From Reddybacter sp041277045 (GTDB taxonomy: Bacteria; Pseudomonadota; Gammaproteobacteria; Pseudomonadales; Porticoccaceae): a stretch of 64,000 bases of DNA. This document shows positions 26,653 to 34,956 of this stretch, piece by piece (position 1 is the first letter of the stretch; every line of letters begins with the position of its first letter). The stretch spans positions 744,001-808,000 of the forward strand of contig JBGFSY010000001.1 of assembly GCA_041277045.1 (NCBI GenBank). The letters run 5' to 3'. The notes below the pieces were generated by a model. The model ran no database searches and was not told where the DNA came from. It saw only the letters and a program-made list of their open reading frames with translations. The translations under genes were made by a program, and so were the position numbers.

Positions 26653-26704
26653 CCCATTAATGGCTATAGTAGCCACATTCTATGGTGTTTTAGCCATTAA
26701 TGGG
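26653..26704. promoter_or_regulatory. Perfect inverted-repeat operator between fabY and the AraC-type gene
   Basis: CCCATTAATGGCTA (26653-26666) is repeated as an exact inverse, TAGCCATTAATGGG (26691-26704), with a 24-base spacer; each arm also contains the palindrome CCATTAATGG. The right arm touches the ribosome site of the AraC-type gene. Most likely a binding site for that regulator, acting on itself and on fabY. Confidence 0.6.
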
Positions 26705-26711
26705 AATTCTT

Positions 26712-27713
26712 ATGATTGAACCCTACCGTGTCGCCGTTCTGCTGAGTGAGAACCTACTCGCAACCAGCGCCACCTTACCGATCGAAATCCTCAACACCGC
26801 TGCAGGTTCAGCTCGCGCCAACAAGCGAGACGCCCGGCCGATAGAAATTCACTCGGTGTCGCTAAGCGGTGACCCCGTGCCCTCCTCATCAGGCTTTAGC
26901 CTTACGCCGACGGCATCCATCGACGATGATATTGGGCGCTGCGACTTAATCCATATCCCCGGATTCTGGCGCAACCCCCGCCCCATCATTCGTCGCCACA
27001 GCGAGTTTCTGCCCTGGCTGGTCAAACACCACGAGCAGGGCTCTATTATTAGCGCCGTCGGCACCGGCTGTTGCTACTTGGCCGAGGCGGGCCTACTCGA
27101 CGGCAAACCCGCCACCACTCACTGGCATTATTTCGATCAATTTCAGCGCGACTATCCAAAGGTTGAGCTGACGCGACAGTATTTTATTACCCGGGCCGAC
27201 AACCTCTACTGCGCCGCCAGTATTAACGCCCTCGCCGAATTGATGGTGAATATTATCTATCGCTGGTACGGACGGGCCGTCGCCAATATCGTACAACGCA
27301 ATTTCTTCCACGAGATACGCAACTCCTTTGAGCCGACAAAATACTACAGTGGGGAGGCCACCCAGCACCCGGACGAGCAGATCGTGCAGGCGCAAATCTG
27401 GATGCAGGACAATTTCCATAAAACGATTCATATCGCTGCACTGGCCGAGCAATTTGAGATGAGCTTACGCACCTTTAATAGGCGCTTTAAAAACGCCCAC
27501 GGCCATAGTCCGCTGAACTACCTGCAGGAATTACGGCTCAATGCCGTCAAAGACTTACTGCAACACAGTAATCTGTCGCTGGCCGAAATCGCCAATCGCT
27601 GCGGTTATCAGGATGTGTCTTTTCTGACCCAACTCTTCAAGCGCCACTTCAATGTCCCCCCTGGGCGCTATCGCGACACCGTGCGGGCGAAGTTATTCAA
27701 GGCTACAAACTAG
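26712..27713 (+). CDS. GlxA-type transcriptional regulator (DJ-1/PfpI domain plus AraC HTH)
   Basis: N-terminal DJ-1/PfpI-like sensing domain (about 1-170, with VGTGCCYLAEAGLLDG near 116-131 at the nucleophile-elbow position) and a C-terminal AraC pair of helix-turn-helices (about 225-325, with FEMSLRTFNRRFKNAHGHSP and IANRCGYQDVSFLTQLFKR). Ligand unknown. An in-frame ATG at 26700 sits in the operator arm; the ATG at 26712 with GGGA about 7 bases ahead is preferred, giving 333 residues. Context points to control of fabY. Confidence 0.85.
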   Translation: MIEPYRVAVLLSENLLATSATLPIEILNTAAGSARANKRDARPIEIHSVSLSGDPVPSSSGFSLTPTASIDDDIGRCDLIHIPGFWRNPRPIIRRHSEFLPWLVKHHEQGSIISAVGTGCCYLAEAGLLDGKPATTHWHYFDQFQRDYPKVELTRQYFITRADNLYCAASINALAELMVNIIYRWYGRAVANIVQRNFFHEIRNSFEPTKYYSGEATQHPDEQIVQAQIWMQDNFHKTIHIAALAEQFEMSLRTFNRRFKNAHGHSPLNYLQELRLNAVKDLLQHSNLSLAEIANRCGYQDVSFLTQLFKRHFNVPPGRYRDTVRAKLFKATN

Positions 27714-27718
27714 TAAAT

Positions 27719-27946
27719 AAGTTCGATCAATCCCCCGCTTTTTACACCGCTGTACTGAGCTTCCACCTTACCCTTGATCTGCCCTTAAAGGGCACTATTA
27801 CCGAGAGGTTACTGAAGCTCAAACCCGGCACTGTCGGCCGCTCCGTCATCCCGCAACAGGGCGAGAGCATGGTTGGCAAAATTGAGTTGATGCAACTGCC
27901 CCGCGCCGCAGAGGTTCAGGATTACCGAAAGCAGCACAGTAAGTAA
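27719..27946 (+). pseudogene. Start-less fragment, probably a decayed VOC-family gene
   Basis: Seventy-five codons open to a TAA at 27944-27946 but with no usable start; the frame simply runs out of the AraC-type gene's 3' end. The translation contains FYTAVLSFHLTLDLPL and KLKPGTVGRSVIPQQG, which resemble the C-terminal half of a glyoxalase/VOC protein, with a charged tail. The likeness is by eye, so the family call is tentative. Confidence 0.4.
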
Positions 27947-27964
27947 GCACTCACTACAGAGCGT

Positions 27965-28003
27965 AGCTTTACCCCGATAAAACTGCGGCTCCCGGGTAAA
28001 GCT
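27965..28003. repeat. Long-stem inverted repeat
   Basis: AGCTTTACCC (27965-27974) and GGGTAAAGCT (27994-28003) form a perfect 10-bp stem with a 19-base GC-rich loop. It lies just past the stop of the leftward small gene at 28030 and could be its terminator or a REP-like unit. No T run follows. Confidence 0.45.
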
Positions 28004-28029
28004 CAGCGGCAGCAGCCTACAATTCGCTA

Positions 28030-28242
28030 TTAAAAACGTCGCCTGTCATGCTGATTCAATAATACCTGCACTTGTTCGAGCATCCAGCTGTCCGGCGCAT
28101 TAGTCCAGCACTGCAGAGCGGGAAACCAATGCAGACCCATGCAGGTCAGCATTAATCGAACACCCTCCGACACAGGGCCGGAGCGCCGATAGGCATAATA
28201 GACGGGGGATTTATTCTTAAAGATAGAAACAACTCTGGTCAC
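28030..28242 (-). CDS. Small hypothetical protein
   Basis: Seventy residues beginning MTRVVSIFKNKSPVYYAYRR. It starts with GTG at 28242, supported by a strong ribosome site AAGGAG 6 bases ahead (28249-28254 on this strand), which is my main reason for calling it. The protein is basic, with several Trp and Cys residues, and has no recognised domain. A CCCCTTTGCGAGGGG hairpin lies just upstream of the ribosome site, between it and the TRAP gene. Confidence 0.55.
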   Translation of the reverse strand: MTRVVSIFKNKSPVYYAYRRSGPVSEGVRLMLTCMGLHWFPALQCWTNAPDSWMLEQVQVLLNQHDRRRF

Positions 28243-28323
28243 GGCTCACTCCTTGAACACCCCTTTGCGAGGGGCTTAACGTGACCTTATTCTTAGCAGC
28301 AAAAACCGCAAATCACAACAACT

Positions 28324-29445
28324 TTACTCTTGTACTGTCTGCTCCGCCCCCAAACGGCGAGCTCGGTAGTAGGCCTCTTCCGAGATCTCGTGATAGTCCG
28401 TCACCTGCGCCTGAAAGGCCTGTTGTGAATCGCGCGCCTTTTTTGCCAACGGATCATTAGCGACCAGCTCATTGAGCACTTCCCCAGTGATCGCCTTGAG
28501 CTTAATCAGCACATCATCCGGCAGGCGGCGCAATTGCACACCGTGTTCGTCAACCAGCTGCACCAGCGCTGCGTTATTACGCGCGGTGTATTCATCGAGC
28601 ATGTCCTGATTTACCGTGCGTGCCGCCGCTTCAACCATGGCCTGCAGATCATCGGGCAGCGATTCCCAGGCATCTTTATTAATGACCAATTCCAGGGTCG
28701 AACCCGTCTCGTGCCAACCCGGGTAGTAATAGTATTTCGCCACCTGATGAAAACCAAAGGCCAGATCATTGTAGGGACCAACCCATTCGGTGGCATCAAT
28801 CACCCCGGTTTGCATGGCGGTATAAAGCTCGCCGCCGGGAATGGTGACCGCCTCACCACCAGCGCGGGTAATTACCTCACCACCAATGCCGGGAATGCGC
28901 ATTTTCAAACCCTGCAGATCTTCGAGACTGTTGATTTCCCGATTAAACCACCCGGCCATTTGCACCCCGGAGTTGCCTGCGGCAAAGGGCACAAGGTTGA
29001 AGGGTGCATAAGTTTCACGCCACAGCTCCATGCCGCCACCGTGGTACAACCAGCTGTTCATTTCCTGGGCATTAAGGCCAAAGGGCACCGAGGTAAAAAA
29101 CACCGAGGCCGGGGTTTTACCCTTCCAGTAGTAGGCCGCGCCGTGACCCATTTCTGCCGTGCCCTGAGAGACCGCATCGAAGACCTCCAGTGCAGGCACC
29201 ATTTGCCCAGCGCCATAAATCTTTATTTTCAGACGACCCTGACTCATGCGATCGACCAGGGTGGCAAAATTTTCAGGCGCCATACCCAGGCCCGGATAAT
29301 TTTTCGGCCAGGTGGTGACCAGCTTCCATTTAAAGGTTTTCTGCTCTTGGACAGCAGCGCCACCGGCAGAGGAGCTCGCCGCTTGTTGCTCACCGCAGGC
29401 CACTAATAAAAGTACCAGAGCACTTATTGCTAACTTTTTTATCAT
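28324..29445 (-). CDS. TRAP transporter substrate-binding lipoprotein (DctP family)
   Basis: A 373-residue extracytoplasmic binding protein with a lipoprotein signal: lipobox LLVAC, acylated Cys17, then a Ser/Ala-rich linker. The DctP fold is shown by KWKLVTTWPKNYPG near 40, the ligand-carboxylate arginine in LKMRIPGIGGEV near 180 and ELYTAMQTGVIDATEW near 205-220, the pattern of the TakP-like group that binds 2-oxo or branched acids. No DctQ or DctM membrane genes are nearby, so its permease must be elsewhere or it is an orphan sensor/binding protein. It lies 41 bp after uvrD on the same strand. Confidence 0.88.
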   Translation of the reverse strand: MIKKLAISALVLLLVACGEQQAASSSAGGAAVQEQKTFKWKLVTTWPKNYPGLGMAPENFATLVDRMSQGRLKIKIYGAGQMVPALEVFDAVSQGTAEMGHGAAYYWKGKTPASVFFTSVPFGLNAQEMNSWLYHGGGMELWRETYAPFNLVPFAAGNSGVQMAGWFNREINSLEDLQGLKMRIPGIGGEVITRAGGEAVTIPGGELYTAMQTGVIDATEWVGPYNDLAFGFHQVAKYYYYPGWHETGSTLELVINKDAWESLPDDLQAMVEAAARTVNQDMLDEYTARNNAALVQLVDEHGVQLRRLPDDVLIKLKAITGEVLNELVANDPLAKKARDSQQAFQAQVTDYHEISEEAYYRARRLGAEQTVQE

Positions 29446-29486
29446 TGGTTATTTACCTTACTTTTTATTAATTATGCCGATGCGAC

Positions 29487-31640
29487 TTATGCCGGCTGTA
29501 GCTTCGCGTATTGCAGCACCATCCACTTGGTGCCTTCATTGGTAAAGTTAACCTGTACCCGCCCGTTGGGGCCGTTGCCCTCAAAACTGAGGATCACACC
29601 TTCGCCAAAAATCTTGTGCTTCACCTGCTGGCCCAGCGCCAAGCCCGAGCCCGTACCCTCGTCACTCAGCGTGGCTTTTTTCGCAAAACTCGTCGGCTTG
29701 GACACATTAGCCGATAGCCGTACTTCTTCGAGCACATCACTGGGAATATCACGAATAAAGCGCGACACTCGGTTATAACTCTCTTGCCCGTAGAGCCGTC
29801 GCGTTTCGGCAAAGGTCAGATAGAGTTTTTCCATCGCCCGGGTAATGCCGACATAACAAAGACGGCGCTCTTCCTCGAGACGACCCGATTCCTCCAGTGA
29901 CATTTTGTGGGGAAAGAGGTTTTCCTCCATGCCCGCCATAAATACCAGAGGGAACTCCAGCCCCTTGGCCGAGTGCAGGGTCATTAACTGAATGGCATCT
30001 TCATCGCTTTCGGCCTGGCGTTCACCGGCATCGAGCACCGCCTCGTCAATAAACTGGGGCAGGGCGGGGGTATCGGGATCGGGCGCTTCGTAGGCCCGAC
30101 AGGCAGTAATCAGCTCTTCAAGGTTTTCGACACGAGTCTGACCGCGCTCGCCTTTTTCGCGGCGATAAAACTCCAGCAGGCCCGAAGCTTCCAGTACTTG
30201 ATCCGTCAAGCTATCGAGAGTCAGGCTTTGATAATCCTCGGCCAACTCGGCCACCATCGCCAAAAAGCCGCGCACAGCATTGCTGGCACGGGCCGGTAAA
30301 TTTTCGACCTCGCTTTCCGCCGCCGACCACATCGACTGCTGCGCCGCCCGCGCCGTGTCACGCAAACGCTGTACGGTTTTGTCGCCGATGCCCCGAGTAG
30401 GAGTATTAATCACCCGCTCAAAGGCCGCATCGTCGTGGCGGTTCATTAATAGGCGCAAATAGGCCAGGGCATTCTTAATTTCCAGCCGCTCGTAAAAACG
30501 ATGCCCCCCATAAATACGGTAGGGAATCTGTAAGCGCAGCAGGGCTTCTTCAAGAATCCGCGACTGGGCGTTGGAGCGATAGAGTATCGCCACATCACTG
30601 CGCATATTGCCCTTGGCGATCCAGTCCTGAATGCGCTCACCAATAAAGCGCGCCTCGTCCTGTTCATTAAAACCGGCGTACAGCGATAACAGCTCGCCAT
30701 CTTCGCCATCGGTCCACAGGGTTTTACCCAGGCGGTTGGTGTTTTGGGAGATCACCCCATTGGCCGCTTTTAATATGGTCGCCGTGGAGCGGTAGTTTTG
30801 CTCCAGCCGAACGGTGGTAACACCCTCAAAGTCGTGGGTGTAGTTTTGAATGTTTTCAATCTTGGCACCGCGCCAGCCATAAATAGACTGGTCGTCATCA
30901 CCCACCGCCGTCATACCTAACTTATTACCCGCCAGCACCCGCAGCCAAGCGTATTGAATGCTATTGGTGTCCTGAAACTCATCCACCAAAATATGTTGAA
31001 AGCGATCTTGGTAGTGGGCCAGTAGCTCCGGTTTATGCAGCCACAGTTCGTGGGCGCGCAATAGTAGCTCTCCGAAATCGACCAAACCGCCGCGCTGGCA
31101 AGCCTCTTCATAGCCGCGATAAAGTTGCAGCATCGCCACCGAAAACGGGTCGGGGCTTTGCTGGATATGGGCGGCACGCAGGCCCTCATCTTTCTGTTCG
31201 TTGATATACCACTGGGCCTGGCGGGGCGGCCATTTTTCCGTGTCCATATTCAAGGCGGTATACACCCGCTTGATAACACGCAGCTGGTCGTCGGCGTCGA
31301 GTATTTGAAAGCCCTCGGGCAAACCGGCATCGCGCCAATGCATTTTCAGCAGCCGATGAGCAAGACCGTGAAAGGTGCCGACCCACATACCCTGGGGGGC
31401 AAAACCAATCAGGTCGGAAATGCGCTCGCGCATCTCCCGCGCCGCTTTATTGGTAAAGGTGACGGCGAGTATTTGATAGGGCGACAAACCCTCAACCTGC
31501 ATCAGCCAGGCAATACGGTGCACCAGTACCCGGGTTTTACCACTACCGGCACCGGCCAGCACCAGCTGATAGGGGTCGGCACTGCTCACCGCCTCGCGTT
31601 GGGCGGGATTAAGACTATCTATTATTGAGGTAACATCCAT
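29487..31640 (-). CDS. uvrD: DNA helicase II UvrD
   Basis: Superfamily 1A 3'-5' helicase for excision and mismatch repair, 717 residues. Walker A AGAGSGKT is at 29-36, motif Ia follows as VTFTNKAAREM near 60, Walker B DEFQDT near 221, VGDDDQSIYGWRGA (motif III) near 245, LEQNYRST near 283, TLHSAKGLEFPLVF near 550 and VGITRAMEKLYLTFA near 598. The C-terminal tail has a Tudor-like segment (VKHKIFGEGVILSFEGNG) typical of UvrD/PcrA. Starts at ATG 31640. Confidence 0.97.
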   Translation of the reverse strand: MDVTSIIDSLNPAQREAVSSADPYQLVLAGAGSGKTRVLVHRIAWLMQVEGLSPYQILAVTFTNKAAREMRERISDLIGFAPQGMWVGTFHGLAHRLLKMHWRDAGLPEGFQILDADDQLRVIKRVYTALNMDTEKWPPRQAQWYINEQKDEGLRAAHIQQSPDPFSVAMLQLYRGYEEACQRGGLVDFGELLLRAHELWLHKPELLAHYQDRFQHILVDEFQDTNSIQYAWLRVLAGNKLGMTAVGDDDQSIYGWRGAKIENIQNYTHDFEGVTTVRLEQNYRSTATILKAANGVISQNTNRLGKTLWTDGEDGELLSLYAGFNEQDEARFIGERIQDWIAKGNMRSDVAILYRSNAQSRILEEALLRLQIPYRIYGGHRFYERLEIKNALAYLRLLMNRHDDAAFERVINTPTRGIGDKTVQRLRDTARAAQQSMWSAAESEVENLPARASNAVRGFLAMVAELAEDYQSLTLDSLTDQVLEASGLLEFYRREKGERGQTRVENLEELITACRAYEAPDPDTPALPQFIDEAVLDAGERQAESDEDAIQLMTLHSAKGLEFPLVFMAGMEENLFPHKMSLEESGRLEEERRLCYVGITRAMEKLYLTFAETRRLYGQESYNRVSRFIRDIPSDVLEEVRLSANVSKPTSFAKKATLSDEGTGSGLALGQQVKHKIFGEGVILSFEGNGPNGRVQVNFTNEGTKWMVLQYAKLQPA

Positions 31641-31755
31641 AGGGCGGGGATTTTAGCAGATTCCTCACAGGCGCTTGGCGATATTAATCTGTGGATATAG
31701 CAAAAAAACACCCTCTACTCGTGACACGCTTTAATTACCTGTAGAACAGATAGCC

Positions 31756-31880
31756 TTCACTCATGGCACGCTGTGAATACATCCCTGTACGCTCGGCTTT
31801 GGCATCCTGCGTCGCTCTACCTCCTGCATCCATGCAGTCGTCGATGTCGGCACCCATGCCTCCGACGGTCACCAGCAAAC
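31756..31880. repeat. Possible dispersed intergenic repeat
   Basis: A GC-richer stretch in the 337-bp uvrD-hexR gap, containing GTGAATACATCCCTGTACGC, GTCGCTCTACCTCCTGCATC and the palindrome TGCATCCATGCA. It has the look of a dispersed non-coding repeat common in gammaproteobacteria, but only one copy is present here so this is by appearance alone. No gene is visible in 31641-31977. Confidence 0.35.
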
Positions 31881-31933
31881 AGCTTTCTTTTCTTTCCCAG
31901 TATTAAGTAAAAAACCATAGAAACACTTTCACC

Positions 31934-31948
31934 GGTAAATAAACTACA
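31934..31948. promoter_or_regulatory. Putative HexR operator
   Basis: Read on the reverse strand, TGTAGTTTATTTACC matches 11 of 15 bases of the HexR palindrome TGTAATTAAATTACA. It lies 30 bp before the hexR start and would suit autoregulation. Confidence 0.4.
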
Positions 31949-31977
31949 ATTTGCCGGGACTAAAATGGAGACCGGCC

Positions 31978-32826
31978 GTGAAGCCCGCAGCACTGACACA
32001 AACCATCAGTAATGAACTACAGGCGATGCGCAAATCTGAACGCAAGGTCGGGCAGTTTGTGCTGGCCCAGCCCGACGAAGTGATCCGCATGCGCATCGTC
32101 GACCTCGCCGAGCAGGCTGAGGTGAGCGAACCCACCGTGGTGCGCTTTTGCCGCGCCGTGGGTTGCAATGGTTTTCAGGACTTTAAACTGGCCCTTGCCC
32201 AGCAGTTGGCATCCAGCCCCAGCATCGGCCAGATTGCGGTTACCGATAGCGACTCTATCGCCGAATATTCCTTTAAGGTTTTCGACTCCACCGTCGACAG
32301 CTTATTAAAGGTGCGCGACAACCTCGACCTTGAAATGCTCGACCACGCCGTGCAGGCACTGTGCGCCGCCAAGCGGGTGGAGTTTTACGGTTTTGGTGCC
32401 TCCGCCGCCGTGGCCTTTGACGCCCAGCACCGCTTCTTTCGACTGCAATTAGCGACCGCTGCCTACTCCGACCCCCACCTGCAAAATATGTCGGCGACCT
32501 CCCTCTCACCCGACGATGTCGTTGTCGCCTTCTCACAGTCGGGGCGCACCAAGGCATTGCTCGACTCCATTGCCTTGGTCAAAGCCCGAGGCGCAAAAGT
32601 CATTGCCCTGGCACCCAGTAAGTCACCCGTTGCCGACGCGGCCACCATTGCCATTACCATTGACGTTAAAGAAGATATTCAAATTTATACGCCCCTGTCG
32701 TCGCGCATCGCCCATCTCGCGGTGATCGATGTGCTGGCCATCGGCGTCGCCCAGCAGAAAGGGCCCCAGCTTGAAGAACACCTGCAACAGTTACAGAAAA
32801 ACCTCGATAGCTTGCGCATAAAATAA
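31978..32826 (+). CDS. hexR: HexR-type RpiR-family transcriptional regulator
   Basis: Regulator of central carbon metabolism whose effector in Pseudomonas and Shewanella is KDPG. It is 282 residues: an N-terminal RpiR helix-turn-helix (about 15-75, with AEQAEVSEPTVVRFCRAVGC) and a C-terminal SIS sugar-phosphate domain (about 120-250, with RVEFYGFGASAAVAFDAQHR and VVVAFSQSGRTKALLDSI). The frame is open from 31951, but GTG at 31978 with TGGAG 7 bases ahead gives the family length. Resemblance to HexR runs through the whole protein. No zwf or edd genes are in the window. Confidence 0.87.
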   Translation: MKPAALTQTISNELQAMRKSERKVGQFVLAQPDEVIRMRIVDLAEQAEVSEPTVVRFCRAVGCNGFQDFKLALAQQLASSPSIGQIAVTDSDSIAEYSFKVFDSTVDSLLKVRDNLDLEMLDHAVQALCAAKRVEFYGFGASAAVAFDAQHRFFRLQLATAAYSDPHLQNMSATSLSPDDVVVAFSQSGRTKALLDSIALVKARGAKVIALAPSKSPVADAATIAITIDVKEDIQIYTPLSSRIAHLAVIDVLAIGVAQQKGPQLEEHLQQLQKNLDSLRIK

Positions 32827-32877
32827 GTTGTTTCATCGAAGCAAAAACTTTCATCCGGCCACAAAAAGAGAATAAAA

Positions 32878-33309
32878 ATGGATAGCAAACAACTCACCCC
32901 ACAGCTTCATGTCGCCAGCCAAATTAGCAAAGACGATATTCCCGCTATTGCCGCCCTGGGTTTTAAAACTATTCTCAACAACCGACCCGACGGTGAAGGC
33001 GAAGGACAACCACCCGCAGCTGAAATAGAAGCCGCCGCCAAAGCCCACGGTATTCAATATATTTATCAACCCGTGGTCGGCACAGCAATCAGTGATGAAG
33101 ACGCTGAAGAATTTGGCAATAACATTGCCAACAATGACGGCCCCATATTCGCCCACTGCCGCACCGGCACCCGCTGTACTATTTTGTGGATGCTTTCTCA
33201 GGCGAAAAACCAGAGTGCCGATGACTTGTTAGCGACGGCTGCCAAGGCAGGGTATTCGTTAGAAAAGGTACGGGGGAGGCTTGAGGGGCTTGGCAATCAA
33301 ACTGTCTAA
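32878..33309 (+). CDS. TIGR01244/DUF442 phosphatase-like sulfurtransferase-type protein
   Basis: A 143-residue protein with a protein-tyrosine-phosphatase-like fold. The P-loop HCRTGTR is at 93-99, with Cys94 and Arg99 intact. The DUF442 family, also found fused to beta-lactamase-fold persulfide dioxygenases (BLH), begins as here with LTPQLHVASQISKDDIPAIA. A role in sulfide/persulfide handling is possible but not shown by neighbours. ATG at 32878 has AAAGAG 10 bases ahead. Confidence 0.8.
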   Translation: MDSKQLTPQLHVASQISKDDIPAIAALGFKTILNNRPDGEGEGQPPAAEIEAAAKAHGIQYIYQPVVGTAISDEDAEEFGNNIANNDGPIFAHCRTGTRCTILWMLSQAKNQSADDLLATAAKAGYSLEKVRGRLEGLGNQTV

Positions 33310-33362
33310 TTATTTGATATCTGAATCGCTGAAGTTAACTGTTAGAGCCGACAAGAATCATT

Positions 33363-34250
33363 ATGGATTCTGAAGAGGATAATGTAAGAAACCAGGCATC
33401 AGGCACCCTCACCTATATGCCTTGGTATGAACATGTAAAAAACCTTCTTACAGCGCATTGGAAAACATTTCTGCTGTATTGGCTTGGCGGCTTCGGTGTT
33501 TTTTGGGGAGTTGTCGAATCGGCCAGCTTCTTCTACCCCGAATCAAAGTTAAATAACCCCTATATCCTTTTCGGAATTTTATTCTTCTGTTTTCTAGGCT
33601 CTATATTACGTTGTATTTACGATTACAGAAATATGGTTCCAGTTGGCCTAGAAAATGAGTCCGCTAAAATTCATAAAATTGCAGGATCAAAAAGACTTTT
33701 TTGGGAGTACGCATTAGCCTATGAGCTACTTAAAAGCAGGTTTGAAAAAATAGATCAAGAACTTGATGATATTATGAATAATAGAGTTCACGTGAAAGTA
33801 AACCGGTCCATGGATGTGGAAGGTTATATTCAGTGGGTTCAGACAAGGCCAGAAAACTTGCTAAGAATTATAGCAACTGCCAAACAACTGCTTATCTTTG
33901 ATCTAATATATGCTATTCACCCCAAGGATGGAGGAGAAATTAATTTCAGTAGGCTCATAAGAGTCGTAGATCTTATTAATGACCTGTACAAGAGTGCGTA
34001 TGAATTCGAAATAGAGGGACGTGAAATAAAGATACCTGACATGTTTGACTTGGTTCACGAAATTCAGTTTGAGTGGATCCCTGTTATTCGCGATGCTTTC
34101 TATCAAATGCTAAGCATCCTTAATTCTGCCGCTACAAGAGAGAAAGATAATCTTTCTCCTATTGAAGCTACTATAACCTTTGAAGAGCCCCCTAGAATCG
34201 ATGAGTTTTGCGAGGAAATCGATAGACTACGTTTATTGATGGAGGCTTAA
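33363..34250 (+). CDS. Unrecognised two-helix membrane protein with helical cytoplasmic domain
   Basis: A 295-residue protein I cannot assign. Residues 36-58 and 67-87 are clear membrane helices forming a short hairpin (the loop carries YPESKLNN); about 200 residues follow that are mostly charged and helical (around 110-140, 155-215 and 225-295). Both termini are likely cytoplasmic. The DNA is visibly richer in A and T than its neighbours and uses codons such as ATA, AGA and AGG more often, suggesting recent transfer. The ribosome site is weak. The next gene is another small membrane protein on the same strand. Confidence 0.65.
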   Translation: MDSEEDNVRNQASGTLTYMPWYEHVKNLLTAHWKTFLLYWLGGFGVFWGVVESASFFYPESKLNNPYILFGILFFCFLGSILRCIYDYRNMVPVGLENESAKIHKIAGSKRLFWEYALAYELLKSRFEKIDQELDDIMNNRVHVKVNRSMDVEGYIQWVQTRPENLLRIIATAKQLLIFDLIYAIHPKDGGEINFSRLIRVVDLINDLYKSAYEFEIEGREIKIPDMFDLVHEIQFEWIPVIRDAFYQMLSILNSAATREKDNLSPIEATITFEEPPRIDEFCEEIDRLRLLMEA

Positions 34251-34350
34251 TGTACCGGCAAGAAAGGCTATAACAAACACGTCAATTAGGGTGAAAGTCG
34301 ATTTTATAGCCACAATAAATTACGTGTAAATAAGAGCTGTAAATACTACT

Positions 34351-34782
34351 ATGACAACATCCAATCTCGCCACCGAGTGGTCTTTATTACAGAACCAATT
34401 CGATAGCTATGAAAAGTATTCACTGCTCATTAAGCTTTCAAGTATTGGCGTTTTAGCTGCAGCATATTTCACCAATCACCTCTCTGTCTTTGTTTTATTG
34501 TTGTTACTCGTTCTTTGGCTACAGGATGCAATCTGGAAAACTTTTCAAGCACGCATTGATGTCAGGCTTTTACAGCTAGAAAATTATTTGTCGAATGAAC
34601 ATTCTCTAGAAAATCGCGATGGCATCGCTTTTCAATTCAATAGCCAATACGCACAAAACCGGCCCGGCAGCGTCGGTCTGCTTAAAGAATATTTGCGCCA
34701 ATCTTTACGGCCTACCGTTGCTTTCCCGCATGTCGTATTAATAGCAATCGTAGCTTTGCATCTATTCCTTATAACTAATTAG
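34351..34782 (+). CDS. Unrecognised small membrane protein
   Basis: A 143-residue protein with helices at about 24-41, 44-60 and 124-141; the polar part between them (61-123) includes LQLENYLSNEHSLENRDG. No family is recognised. It follows the two-helix protein by 100 bp, on the same strand, in similarly AT-rich DNA, so the two may be a transferred pair. No good ribosome site is visible before the ATG. Confidence 0.6.
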   Translation: MTTSNLATEWSLLQNQFDSYEKYSLLIKLSSIGVLAAAYFTNHLSVFVLLLLLVLWLQDAIWKTFQARIDVRLLQLENYLSNEHSLENRDGIAFQFNSQYAQNRPGSVGLLKEYLRQSLRPTVAFPHVVLIAIVALHLFLITN

Positions 34783-34956
34783 CTTTCGGCCATTGGGCCA
34801 CCAAGGCTTAAGGTTTTGTCATCACTATCTATAAGAACGAGGGTCTGTAAATATCTGATCTACCTGCTCATTATTGACATTAGTCACCCATGAGTGCGAA
34901 CCTGCGGTTACCAATTATAAATAATAATAGTTAACACACTGATAGGTAGCACAAGC

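Noticed and set aside
28534..29406. Long open frame antisense to the TRAP binding protein gene
   Set aside because: Its translation shows no family resemblance and it lies wholly opposite a clear gene; a shadow frame.
33786..33801. CACGTG-centred sequence resembling parS
   Set aside because: Only about 11 of 16 bases fit and it is in AT-rich coding DNA; far weaker than the two recF sites.
34265..34330. attC-like sequence (CTATAACAAACACGTCAA) between the two unknown membrane genes, with GTTAGAGCC before the first gene
   Set aside because: Resembles the 5' part of integron attC sites, but the matching GTTRRRY end and inverted arms are missing, so an integron cassette is not supported.
34874..34879. 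TTGACA upstream of the Baeyer-Villiger monooxygenase gene
   Set aside because: No -10 at proper spacing, so not called a promoter.
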